A DNA stretch of 64,000 nt from Bretschneidera sinensis (taxonomy: Eukaryota > Streptophyta > Magnoliopsida > Brassicales > Akaniaceae), in assembly GCA_023935145.1 (NCBI GenBank), contig CM043699.1, positions 111,457,036 through 111,521,035 of the forward strand, in the 5' to 3' direction. The notes beneath the pieces were generated by a model. That model saw only the letters and a list, made by a program, of their open reading frames with translations. It did not search any database and was not told the origin of the DNA. Positions 49,070 through 61,000 of the stretch are shown here, one piece after another. Positions within the stretch are counted from its first letter, which is position 1. Every line of letters starts with the position of its first letter. The translations under genes were made by a program, and so were the position numbers.

Positions 49070-52000
49070 CTAACGAGGCCCAGTTTTGAGTGCATCATCT
49101 AAATCAGCAATTAAGTCATCTACATCTTCAATGCCCACAGAGATACGAATGAGATCTTCACTCAAACCTCTAGCCTCACGCACAGCAGTCGGTATGCTTG
49201 CATGGGACATAAAGCAAGGCATGCTTATGAGGGACTTGACACTCCCTACAATGAAACAAAAAGTAATTAGAAAATCAAGCAAGCAACTAGTTACTAGTGC
49301 CTTGGCCAAACACAAGATACATAAGAGATAAATTCATCATCTCATTTGAAAGATGACTTGGAATCATATAAGGCATACATTACATATTGATGTGTCTAGA
49401 ATATTGACTATCATTCAATCACATTACTAGGCATTTAAAACATGTACCATCAACCTAAAAAAGTAAACTCACTCAGATAAAAATATAATACAATGCTTTA
49501 CAAATACTTTATAATTTACATTATGGGCTCATACAAAAACCAAGAATCAAAACAAAGAATTTTTCTTTTCAATTCTTCCGCAATAGAAGATACAAATTTT
49601 TTTTTTCTTTAATTTTTGGTCTATACAAAGGAACAAAAACAATTCCATTCTAATGTTTAATTCTAACTTTTTTTGTTGATAAATGTGGCTGATTCTAAGT
49701 TTAAAATAGGAACCTAAATTATGAAGCGACACATCAGACATGTAAAGACATAGCTGTGCAACCACATTTTTTCCTCTTAAGTCAAGTAATTGTGAATCCT
49801 ACCTCTACCAATCTTATATGATATAGTTGTTGAACAACTATGTAAAATATTTCTCTTCTGATAGAAGCAATATCAAAGACGAATACTTGCATATTTCTCC
49901 TTTTTTTTTGGTTTGAAGTTCTACTAAAGACAGAAAACGAAATCCGTTTGAAGTTCTACTACATGACAGAAAAAGAAACAAGTGGTGGACATGCATAGTA
50001 CATTATAGTGCTGCATCAACAAGATGGGAGGGAATGGTAAAAAAAAACCTTTCTTTTTAAGGAAGAACAAGATGATTACGGTTGAGAACAATCTACTATC
50101 GTCAATTTGACCATGTCATTGTCTCGAAGAAACATATAACTCAGATTCAAAAATTCATGCGAAAAATTATGCAGTCACGCAAACTTTAAGTAGGAAACAT
50201 TATTACCAAAACTGACAGTAATGCTAAAATATCTGGTAGTTTCAACAATATGCTTCGAGAGTGCCAGCGATCCAGTCAAAAAGCTAAGCACGGACCCCGC
50301 ACCCTTAGCCTGCAAGTGAACCCAGTAGTTTAATACAAGGATTGTAGGAATTGCAAAATCAATTTAAAATTTAATATAATGCCACTCTTGGTACCTGAGA
50401 ATAGTGTAAATCATGTCCAGGATGTCCAGGAAGACCAGCATAGTTAACTTTCTTAACTTGTGGATGGGAAGACAGGAACTCAGCAATTTTCTGTGCATTC
50501 TCCTGAAAAAAGATACAACAGCATCAATATCGAGTTTCAACTCTTAAGCAGCTTCCAGGTGTTGCAATAGAAAGAGTCATATAGGAAGACGGAAAATGGA
50601 TGAAGGCAGCACAACAAATTATAAAATTCTTAAAAAAAAATTAAAGAAGTTGCTCATTACAATAGAAAAACTAGCAGGGTGAGAGATAAAGACAGCACAC
50701 ACACAGGGTGAAAAGATATAAGGCACATAACCACATAAGGCACACATAAGGCATATAAATCCAAATTATAACTGTACAGTGTGAGAAAGAAGTTGTTAAA
50801 GGACCATACATAAGGCACATAAGGGCCACACATAAGTTATAAATCCAAATTATAACTGTACAGTTTGGATTTTATCATTAATGAGAAAAAAGTTGTTAAA
50901 GGACACACATAAGGCACATAGACAACACAAAGAGTGAGAGAGATAGAGAGAGAGAGCTTGTATGACATGGGCCACTGTACAGTGGACAGTTACAATCATG
51001 GTTAAAAGACAGCCTGCACTGGTTTAAACCAACTGATCATGCAAAAAGATCCGAAGAGACAGCATGTCAATTTCACAACAATTCCATAAGAATATGGGCC
51101 TCAGCTGTCGTGTATAGATACGATTTGTGAACAAGCCAGTCTGTACTGGTTTAATAACTGATCATGTTAAAACTTCCAAATTTTGATACCAAGACTTGAA
51201 GTGTGAACTCCTAAAAATTGCATAGAAGATACAAATAACGAAAAGAGTGAAGAAACATCATGCAGGTATAATTAGAACCTCAAGGACATATAATACAAGC
51301 ATAGAAGGTTTTGCAGCACCTGTTGCTTTTCAACACGTAAGGCCATGGTCTTGACACCTCGTAAACAGAGCCAACAGTCGAATGGAGCTAAGCCAGAGCC
51401 TTCTGCATTTTGTAGGAAATACAAGTCCTTTGCCAAGCTGGTAAATTGTAAGCACAATGGGGAAATTATAATAGATAAAAATGAACTATAAACACGGCTC
51501 CAAAAATGAAGTTAATGGAAAAAACACTAAGTATAGAATTATAGATCCAAGCAAGACTTTTAACCAGAAATGCTCAGTGATTCTAAATGATGCCTTCATT
51601 ATCTTGTTTTAAACAATTAAAAAAAGATCTACATTTTTCTTCAAAAAATATGGAGAAACCACGAAGGTCATAAGCATCAAAGTTTCAAACATTGATCAAT
51701 CCTTAAACAGCACCTTAGTTGACTCAAGCATTTAACATGAAAACATTATACTGCAATTTCTTCTTCCAACCCCTCAAATAAATAAATCCACCAGATACAT
51801 GAATAAAATGAACCAAATGAACAATAAAAAACATAAAAGGGAAGGGCTTCCCAATATCTGCAATGCAAAAGCATAGAATAACGGCACCAACCTTTCCCCT
51901 TTTACTGCAAGCACACCCGCCATAACATCACTATGTCCAGCTATAAATTTAGTAGCTGAGTGCATCACAATGTCTGGAAAGAAAGATGGAACAAATAAAA

Positions 52001-55000
52001 TATTGATAAAGATTTTTAGAAACAAATTGCATTTAACTGAAACAGGGAACATCGCCACGTATTAATTATACCTGCTCCAAGTTCCAATGGTCTTGACAGT
52101 ACAGGGGACATAATACTGTTATCCACTAAGACAACAGCCCCATGACTATGAGCCATTTCCGCAACTTTCTAAAAACAAGACAAACATTGAAAAATACTAA
52201 ATACATTGCTATATCGGATATAAATAAACAAGGAAAATCCAAAAGTATGCTAAGAATCTTACCATTTCAATTAAACAAATAGAAGAAAACCATTGTACAT
52301 ATAAGGTGAAAAGACAACAATACAAAGAAAGAATGAACCAGTCCCCAAATAAACAGGGACACAAATAAAGTGATGAAAAAAAAATCCCCATACTAAACAT
52401 AAGAGATAATTTTTTGTTAAGGTCTGCATTGCTCTACTGAATTCTATCACACAAAAAAGAAAACAACACCTTGAAATTTCTCAAGAAGCATTACTGGCAA
52501 AGCATTAACCCATGCATGCATGACATGTAAACTATCAAGCATCATATATTTGCATATAGTGAAATTGAATATGTTTCCACCTGCTGATTATCCCAGAAAC
52601 CAAAACACCTAGAAAACTTGTTAAAAAAATCATAATTTCTAAAGGTAAAAGATCTTACACGAATATCAGAAATTTGCTGTCTAGGGTTGGTTGGACTCTC
52701 CAGCCATACGAGCTTTGTCCACGGGCCAATAGCAGATGCAACCTCATCTAGATCACTTGTATTCACTCGTCTGCACAGCATCAAGAAGATTATCTCAAAT
52801 TCCAATAGCAGCAGAATCATGACAGGAAAAAATAAAGATAATATACTAACTTCACCACTGTTCCAGTTTTTGGAGTTACTTGTGATAACAGTCTATCAGA
52901 ACCACCATACAGGTCATCTCCAGCAACAATTTCCTCACCTGAAATAACATGGAAAAAACATAAGGTATTCTAAAATCTAGTATTAGAAACAGAAACAACA
53001 CAAAGATTTCCATTAGAAAATTTAGTATAATTTTAAAAAATAAATGACGAACACATGATGAAGCATGTGTCGCAACCAAGTATTATTACAATTTTTCAAG
53101 TTTGAACTATGGATAATAGTCTGCTAAAAAGCTATATAGATATCTAGATGCATGCTTACAAGCACACACACATGGGCCCACAGCCACACATTTAAGAATC
53201 AAGATAACAATAAAAAAAATTGAAAACAGAAAAGCACCAGTTCCAACAAGATGAGTAACAGCAGCCAAAGCAGCCATTCCACTAGTGAAGCAAAATGCTC
53301 GATCAGCCTTTTCAAGCTTTGCCAGGAGGCTAGGAAAGGAGAATACCATTAGAATAAAGCTTACATGAAAAGTGCACTGAGCAAGCAAAAGAAAGCTGCA
53401 TTTGATAAAATTGTTTCAATAGAATGCAGTACACAAACAAATACCTTTCTAACGCATGCCGTGTAGGATTTCCACTTCTGGTATAATCATAGGGCCCATT
53501 TTCTATTGCTGAAGGCTGCAAAATAAAGTATAAAAGACAAACTGGAGTGAGCAGAAATATGAAAATATAATGCAAGTGAAATGACAAATATGTGTGCACA
53601 TGCATATGCATATGGAATGTTCTATGGCTGCTTAAACGGAAGTAATATATTCAACATCCATGTCACACAATATACTCCACACAAGCGTGCACGCACAGAA
53701 TAAACAATAAGTGGATATACTACCCTGGAATATACGGAGCAATATGTGTCCATACATAGAAGAGTGAACAACCTGCAACCTACACGGTGATCTATCAAAA
53801 CAACCAGGCAATGTATCATGACATTGGTCCATACTGGACATGACTAGCATACCACGACTTCTTGGAAACTATCCAACGTATTCGACACATGTCAATAATA
53901 TTATAACATGACTCTGTATTACTGACACTGGAAACCACATTCCAAATATATGTGGACACCACAGGATTCTAATATCTGTTAAAATATAAATAATTAATTG
54001 GGCCCTTTCCCAACAGCTTCCAACAGCTTAAGCTGTTGGGAAGAGACCCAATTATTTTTTTATATTTTAACAATATCCACGTTTATGTGATATAAGGAGT
54101 TGAATTTAATGGTATGATAATGTACAAGTCATTATGTTTTAGCCATTGCTTTAACCTAGTATTTAACACTTAATTCTTGAAAACTTTGCCTTATTGCTTC
54201 ATTTTTAATCATTAAATTAGGCATTGGGCATGACCGAAAGCTATAACCAATTACAATAATCATCATCACCGCCACCTATCATGCCGAATTGCTGTCCTCA
54301 CTGTTTCTGCTTTTCAGGCATTCATACTTCATAGTCAGAAGGCAATCAGACTGCTATTTGCTCAAGTCATGGACACAGTGAGAAAGTACACCCCCACTAA
54401 ATTTAAAAAACAACATCATAAATCATAATCATCACTTTCCTATTAGAAAGAGGAGGAAAGCCAAGTTAAGTCTCCACTTTTGCTTGTTTCAGTATATAAC
54501 ACAAATACTTTCCCTTAATAGACGATTACTTAAAAGGCATAGTTGTCAAATCGAGAATCGAAATCTCGATTTTGTGAATTGAGAATCGAGAATCGAATGG
54601 AATCATAAGATTCAGTATTAATTCTTAAAATCAATTCAAATTGACATGTATACATGTAAAACAAACATTATACGTTAAAAATGAAATATTTTGACATATA
54701 TTGAAGGATCATGTGACCAATTGGAAAAACGCTTGTCTACCATGACATACTCTAATTAACATATTATAGTCACATAATAGTAATTTGCTAACAACTAACA
54801 ACTAATATAGCACAATATAATAAATTAATAAATAATAAATAATGTAATAAAATAATAAAATAAATTAATAGTATTACTATACTTAATACTATTATGGATT
54901 GAAATCAAAGATATGAATGCTATATGGGCTTGATTGTTTCATCACAAAAAGTCTTAGAATCATAAATTTTAATATTAACTTATGAAAGAGAAAAACTAAT

Positions 55001-56348
55001 GAACTGTGTTTATTTTAGCTCTAAACATCTTGTCTTAAACCTTTTTTTCTATAATTTTTTTTTTAAAAATTGAAAGTTTTATTGAATCTGGCGAATCGCA
55101 TGAATCGAATCGAAGCAAATTGTATTGAATCGTAGATTCGACATTAATTTAGGATTAAATTAGATTCCTACCGATTCGAATCGTTTGTCTTGAATTGAAT
55201 CCGGAATCGTAAGATTATGATAATTATACTTAAAGGCTTCAAGGTTGATTGGTCCATCAAAGGACTCCATATCGAGGTTGAGCCAGCCTCTCCAAGAAAA
55301 AATTATCAAAATTAAGCTTTCCCTTTTGCCACTCCCTCTCTCTGTATCCCCCATACATATAACTTCTAGCCTTCATTTACGCATAAAAAAGGTACAATTC
55401 ATAAACTGCATTAATTAACACTAACACAAACACTTTTCCACATTTAACTGCATTAAACACATCATTACATAACTTCACTAGGCTTACCTGCTTAAATGTG
55501 GCCGTTTGGTAAAGCGGTGTACTCATTGCATCATAAGGATCAAACTTATTCTCAAAATTCATCAACAATGTTGAAATGCTAGGCTCCCTAACATCCATTT
55601 CTGCAACATATGAAATAATATAAAGAACAAGAAGCACTGAAATAACTATTCATCAAAAAATTATTAACAAACTAGCACCAAATTTTTTTTTATTAACAAA
55701 CAACCATACAAACCATTTAAGCACCCCGCTATACCATCAACCAAAGCTGAAGTGCTCACACTAATATCTTCGTCTATTGAACAATTCAATTTGAATTTGT
55801 TTGCAAGCAAAAGTCGCTTCCCCTCTAAATTCGACTCCTTCTTAATCCCCAAACTGGTTGAAAAATTCCTAGGCAAAGAGCCCTGCATAAAACACCAAAT
55901 AGAATTAGAGTAATAACCAACCAACTGTTTTGAGACTTTAAGTCATTTTAACTCTCGAGGGAAAAAATCACTGGAGCCGTTTTCCATTAAAAAACAAAAC
56001 CTAAAAATCATAGATTTCTCCATACTTTCTCTGCTGCCAATAAAATAATAAAAAGAAAAAGAAAAGAAGCAGATAAATAATAAACAACAATCAAAATGAG
56101 CAAAGAAACAAACAAAAGTCCCTTACACCTCTATTTGGTAGACGAAAAAAAAATAATACAATTTTTGCGGTCCTATTCATATCAGCTCAACGCATAATGT
56201 TTTCCTCTTTCATTTTTTCATTTTTCCTATCGCGCATTTTCTCGAGAACCAATTAGCCAAACAGAAAATTAGAAGACGGGCTTACCTGGTCCGCGAAATC
56301 AGAGAAGAGAGAGGTAAAGGGTGATCTGACAGAGAGAGAAGAGGCCAT
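49070..56348 (-). CDS. CBL: cystathionine beta-lyase, chloroplast, methionine synthesis
   Basis: Thirteen coding exons, in transcript order: 56348-56286, 55882-55714, 55600-55488, 53515-53445, 53329-53238, 52938-52851, 52770-52659, 52168-52072, 51973-51892, 51437-51320, 50502-50395, 50309-50207 and 49245-49070. All phases agree and give 463 residues, matching plant CBL. The enzyme is pyridoxal-phosphate dependent and splits cystathionine to homocysteine, pyruvate and ammonia. Visible sites are [11 protein letters not shown] (124-134), [13 protein letters not shown] (154-166), [10 protein letters not shown] with the cofactor-binding Asp at about 252, and [12 protein letters not shown] with the Schiff-base Lys at about 277. 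The first 60-70 residues are Ser/Thr-rich and lack the catalytic fold, so they are a likely plastid transit peptide. A TATA box lies about 90 bases upstream. Intron 3 is long and has transposon foldbacks. Confidence 0.97.
50690..50930. repeat. tandem repeats in a CBL intron
   Basis: A unit of about 100 bp containing ACATAAGGCACATA, ATAAATCCAAATTATAACTG and GAAGTTGTTAAAGGAC occurs about twice, with a partial third. Beyond it, at 51008-51170, ACTGGTTTAAACCAACTGATCATG is repeated in shortened form. Both lie in the intron between the exons ending at 51320 and starting at 50502. Confidence 0.7.
53978..54071. mobile_element. 94-bp foldback in intron 3 of CBL
   Basis: The left arm GTTAAAATATAAATAATTAA, then TTGGGCCCTTTCCCAACAGC, pairs with the right arm ending AATTATTTTTTTATATTTTAAC over almost its whole length. 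The centre is CAGCTTAAGCTG. Flanks AATATCT (53971-53977) and AATATCC (54072-54078) differ at one base and may be a target duplication. Similar ends occur on plant LTRs and MITEs. Confidence 0.7.
54543..55217. repeat. AATCGA-rich element in intron 3 of CBL
   Basis: Both ends are dense in AATCGA/TCGATT motifs: GTTGTCAAATCGAGAATCGA at the left and CGATTCGAATCGTTTGTC then GGAATCG at the right. About 450 bp of very AT-rich filler lies between. It is non-coding and shaped like a non-autonomous DNA transposon, but I cannot fix exact ends. Confidence 0.5.
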
Positions 56349-56434
56349 TGCTAAAGAGAAAATTAGGGCTTTCGGGTAGAGTAAAGGATTGAAGGAGCAC
56401 AATCGCCACTTTTAGGTGTAGTGAAATGAAAGCA

Positions 56435-56442
56435 CTTATATA
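56435..56442 (-). promoter_or_regulatory. TATA box of CBL
   Basis: On the minus strand the sequence is TATATAAG, 87-94 bases before the CBL start codon. This fits a transcription start about 30 bases downstream and a leader of roughly 55-60 bases. Confidence 0.65.
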
Positions 56443-56449
56443 GGAAGAT

Positions 56450-58015
56450 AGAAACTGGCTGTTCCTTCCCAGTTGGCTGCTTCGCTAAATTTCTGCTGAC
56501 TGTTTCAACTTCACACCTGTGAAATTGGTTCCTATAACTAAACGAAAAAGAAAAGGAATTTTTTATAAGAATAATAATTCATCGAAAAAAAAAGGTAAAT
56601 TACATTGTAACTATTTTCAAGTCGATTGAAATGACATAAACATACTTAAGTATTTTTTAAAATTTATGATTTATTTTAAAATATTAATTTTTATCGGCAA
56701 GAAACATTAAATAAATTTTTTTGAAAAATCAAAATTTTAATTAGATATTATGATAAATTAATAATTCTATTTATCAATTATTAATCTCAAAATTGTTTAT
56801 AACACAAAATTTTAAGTTATTTGAATTCAAATTTTTCTAAAAAAATAAAGACATGCAGTATTATTTTAATTTTAAAAACAAAAAATGTTTTTTTATTTTT
56901 CTTTTATGATGGATTTTTATATTTATTTATTTGAGATATTAGACTATTTAAATTTATAAAAAAAATATATCAATAAATTTTTCATTTAAAATATTTAATT
57001 TTTTTTATGAAGGTTTTTTATTTTCGTTTATTTTAAGATGAGATATGCAATGATATCATAATATTTTTTAAAATATAAAATAGATGAAGTAAAATTTGTT
57101 TTATACCACATAATAAAATATAAATTAATTTAAGATATATTTTTTTTTTTAAAAAAAGAATGATTATAATATTTCTTTTAAAAAAAGCACTGAAAATTTT
57201 CTGTTAAATATGTTCTATCCATAATACTTCTACTTTTTAAAAGTAATATTTATTATACTTAATGGTATTTTGGTTATTATAAAAAATAATATCCAGTTAA
57301 AAATTTTATTCTTCAAAGAAATTCGTTTTGAGGTTGCTTGATAGTGTAAATTGATATTTTGGGATGAATCGTGAGTTTTAAAATGATTTAGTATTTTAGT
57401 ATCATTTCAATACACTTAAAGGTAGTGCAATATAATCTACTCAAAGAAATATAAAGTAATTACAGTCTGTTTGATAAGTGATCAAATCTTATTTTTTTTA
57501 TTACTTCAAACATAAATAATAAAATTAGGTCGTAAAACTTGCTTGGTAATGATTTAAGGTTTTTTTTAGTTTAAAAAAATTAAAATTTATTGCCTACAAA
57601 AATAATATTTCATCATCTCAATTTTCTTTCATACAAAAAAAATCACTAATATCCTTTGAACCCATCATTCACAATAAATTTTTTAAAATTCTTCAATAAT
57701 TTAAAACAAACCAACAAAACTAACATTCAAGGAGTTTATTTATTTATTTTTTTTAGTAAAGGGTGGTGGGTTTCGAATTGGGCTCCGGGCTTCAAACAAT
57801 ATAATAATTTGGTGTCTCGACTGAGTTTATGTTTGGTTCGATTTTGATAACCAGGCTCCGGGCTCCAGCCAGTCAAAGAATGGGTTAGTCCAATCACGGT
57901 ACTTAGCTGACAACAACCTCCGGTCTCCATCTCTCGGACACAAAACTGAAAAACCTTCTGTCAAAATCAGACAGAGATTATCTGTACCTTCATTTCATGA
58001 CTTACTCTTACAGAC
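56450..58015. promoter_or_regulatory. divergent intergenic region between CBL and the SHH gene
   Basis: The 1.67 kb between the two start codons carries both promoters. The middle (56570-57700) is extremely AT-rich. At about 57779-57865 GGCTCCGGGCTTC and GGCTCCGGGCTCC form a short direct repeat just upstream of the SHH leader. I see no gene in it. Confidence 0.5.
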
Positions 58016-61000
58016 ATGGATGCAACAGGTTCTTGGTCTTCTCTTCCTGAATTCATCTTAGCTGAGGCAAGTCTAAAATATTTTTCTTTTTCCTTTTTGG
58101 CATTTCCTGTTTATGGGTTTCCAATTTCACTTCTTTTAATCTGCATTAAACTCTCCATTTTCTGCTAATCCCATGAGCTGCCACGCTACAAATTAGTTAA
58201 CATGAAGTTTTTGTTTTTCAGTTATAATTGCATATTTTAGTGATAATTCTTTCACTCTCCCTTTTTTGGCAAGATTGTTGAAATGGAAAACAAGTACAAG
58301 GAAGTAGGAGAAGAATCCCTGAATCCTGAATTCTGCCAACGGCTTGCTACCAGTTTTAAGTAAATAAACCCAATTTCTTGGCTTGAAAAGAAAAATAAAA
58401 CATAATTTTGCAGACATTTTGTTTTATGTCATTTTGTTTTTGCTTGTTTTATCTCTGGCAGTTGCTCGTTGAATCGAATTGAAAAACCTGCAATTACTTG
58501 GCAACAGGTCTTTATATTTTCTTTTATCATATTTAACTTGATTAAATTATCAAAGGCATTATACTTGGTTTCATTTATGTTCTCCCTCTAATTTTATTAT
58601 CTTATGTGGAACAATTACCACTAACATTGAGAAGGGTCCAAGGGTGTAAATTCAAGGATTCAATTAAAATAATCAGTAAGCGAAGGACATAAATGAAACC
58701 AAGTATAAAACCCAAAGAAGAAACCAGCTTATTAACTTTATTTGTTTAACGGGCCTTGAAAAAGCGCTAGTTTGGTTTTCCCATTGGGCGTTTTAGGTGC
58801 AAAGTTGGTTTATGGATAAACAAAAAGAGAAACGAACTAAAGCAGGAACGTCGCCTTTGGCTGAAAGTTCACGAAGACAGAATGGTTTTTCTCTTACTTT
58901 ATCCGCTTTATTGAACGTTTTATACTCATATGGTGGTATAATCATTATAGCTATTGGAAATTATTATTTGATTTGTTGCACAGAAATGGAAGTTGGTTTT
59001 GCTTGCCAGCTTATATTGTTATTTGATTCACTTAGTTCATTACTTTATTACATACTTTAACGAACTGTTCTAAAATGATTGTAAAATTGAACGCCTTCCA
59101 TTTATTTACAAATCCAGTTAATTATATCTTTACAAATTTGCATTATCGATTATTACGCAGGTTGTAAGGCCACAGATCTCTCCGACTTGGCATTTGAAGC
59201 TAGATCAGCAAAAGATTACGCATGGTGAGAATGCATCGATTAATCCAATCATATTTTTTCTTCTTTCAGAATTTCAAAGGCATATGATGTTTTATGGGTG
59301 GCATTTAAGATGAATCTGCATTGCCTTCTGTCATATCTATAGTAAGTCCATCCTATATTTAGGATCAAGATTATAAAATATATGATGTTATCTAATCATG
59401 TACAGTCTTCTTATCAATCTCTTTTACTTGCCTCAATGATGGTAATGGCTTTATGGAATTGATTTGTGCCTTCAAACGTTGAATTAAATAGTTTGAGTTG
59501 ATTCGATTCTGTTGAGGTTCTCGTTGTTATTTTTAATCTATCTTTTCGCTAAACTTTGCGGAGGAGGAAAAACTAGTTTGATAGTTATAGCATGATAGGG
59601 ATGCTCAATGGAAACTAAGAGAGAAAAAGCAAAGAAAGAAATAAGTACAGCTAAAAGTCATTTTAAGGAAAAATTCTTGCCTAGATGGGAGTCGTGGGAG
59701 ATGCTTGGACCGGAGACATTGGGCACCGTCTGATGGAATGGGAAGAGAGAGAAATTCTATCCATTGGACGATGCACGATGCCTCAGGTCCAAGCATCTCC
59801 CATGACTCCGGTCTAGGCAAGAATTTCTCTATTTTAAAGATATTTAAATTTTCACTGCAGTTAATGAAGCCTAGAGGTTTTATCTATTGCCTTTAATTGC
59901 ATGCGTCTAAATTAATGCTAACTACTTCAGGTACTTGTAGCTAAATATTTTGTTTTGATTACAGCCAAGACTTGGTCAATGTTAAAACATATTAGCCTTT
60001 TGTTGTAAACAGTTACTTGTAGCTAACATTTCTTCTTGCTTCCAGGTATGACGTTGCATCATTCCAAACATACAGAGTTCTTTGTACTGGTGAACTTGTA
60101 AGATTTTTTAACATTGATTTCATCCGGTTTTGGGATGATAGCAATATTTGTAGTAATAATTTGAGTGCCCTGCTTATTATAGTTCATATGAACAAACAAT
60201 AAATTGTTGTGGGTTCTTCTAAGCTGATCTGCATTCATGTTTACTAGTATTTTGTAATGGCTTTTTTTTAATTGTGAAAACCCAGACACATTCCTCAAAC
60301 CCCTGTCCACTTAATGGGCAGGGAAGTTTCCTTACCAACCCTCCAAAGTGGGCAGGCCTGGTATTTTGTAATGCTTTCTTCACAATTACTTGCTTTGAGT
60401 ATTGCTTTGAATATTAAAGTTGATATTTTGAACCTTTCGGATTTTGCTTGGGTTTTGCAAGTGGTGGCCAGTTTGAGCTGGCATTCGACCGGCTTACGAC
60501 CAGAACACGACGTCTGGGGGTAGCTAGGAGAGCACTTGCTCTGCAGTCAGTGCCATCGAAAGACAAGCTCATGTTATTCAAACACAGACATGCATATACA
60601 AATTTCATATTAGTCAATCGTTATTGAACTCTCTTGTTGGATGGAGCAAATCACATTTCATGTCCTTGTTTTTAGACTCATTGTTTGCAACTATTTGATC
60701 TTTCCTTGTGAAGGGATCCTTTTGCATCATTTAATGTCCAATCCAAATATAGGTGTTGACTCTTGGCATATGTAACAGGAAGTGCGTGTACGATTTTCTG
60801 GGTTTGGTAATACAGAAGATGAGTGGGTGAATGTGAGAGAAGATGTGCGTGAACGATCTATCCCTTTAGAACCTTCAGAGTGTCACAGAGTCAATGTTGG
60901 AGATCTCGTGCTATGCTTCCAGGTATTTTCTTTTTCCAAAATGTGTGTAGAAATGTCCAGAAAATACTATTAAACAAGGAAATAATCATCTGTCGAATCT

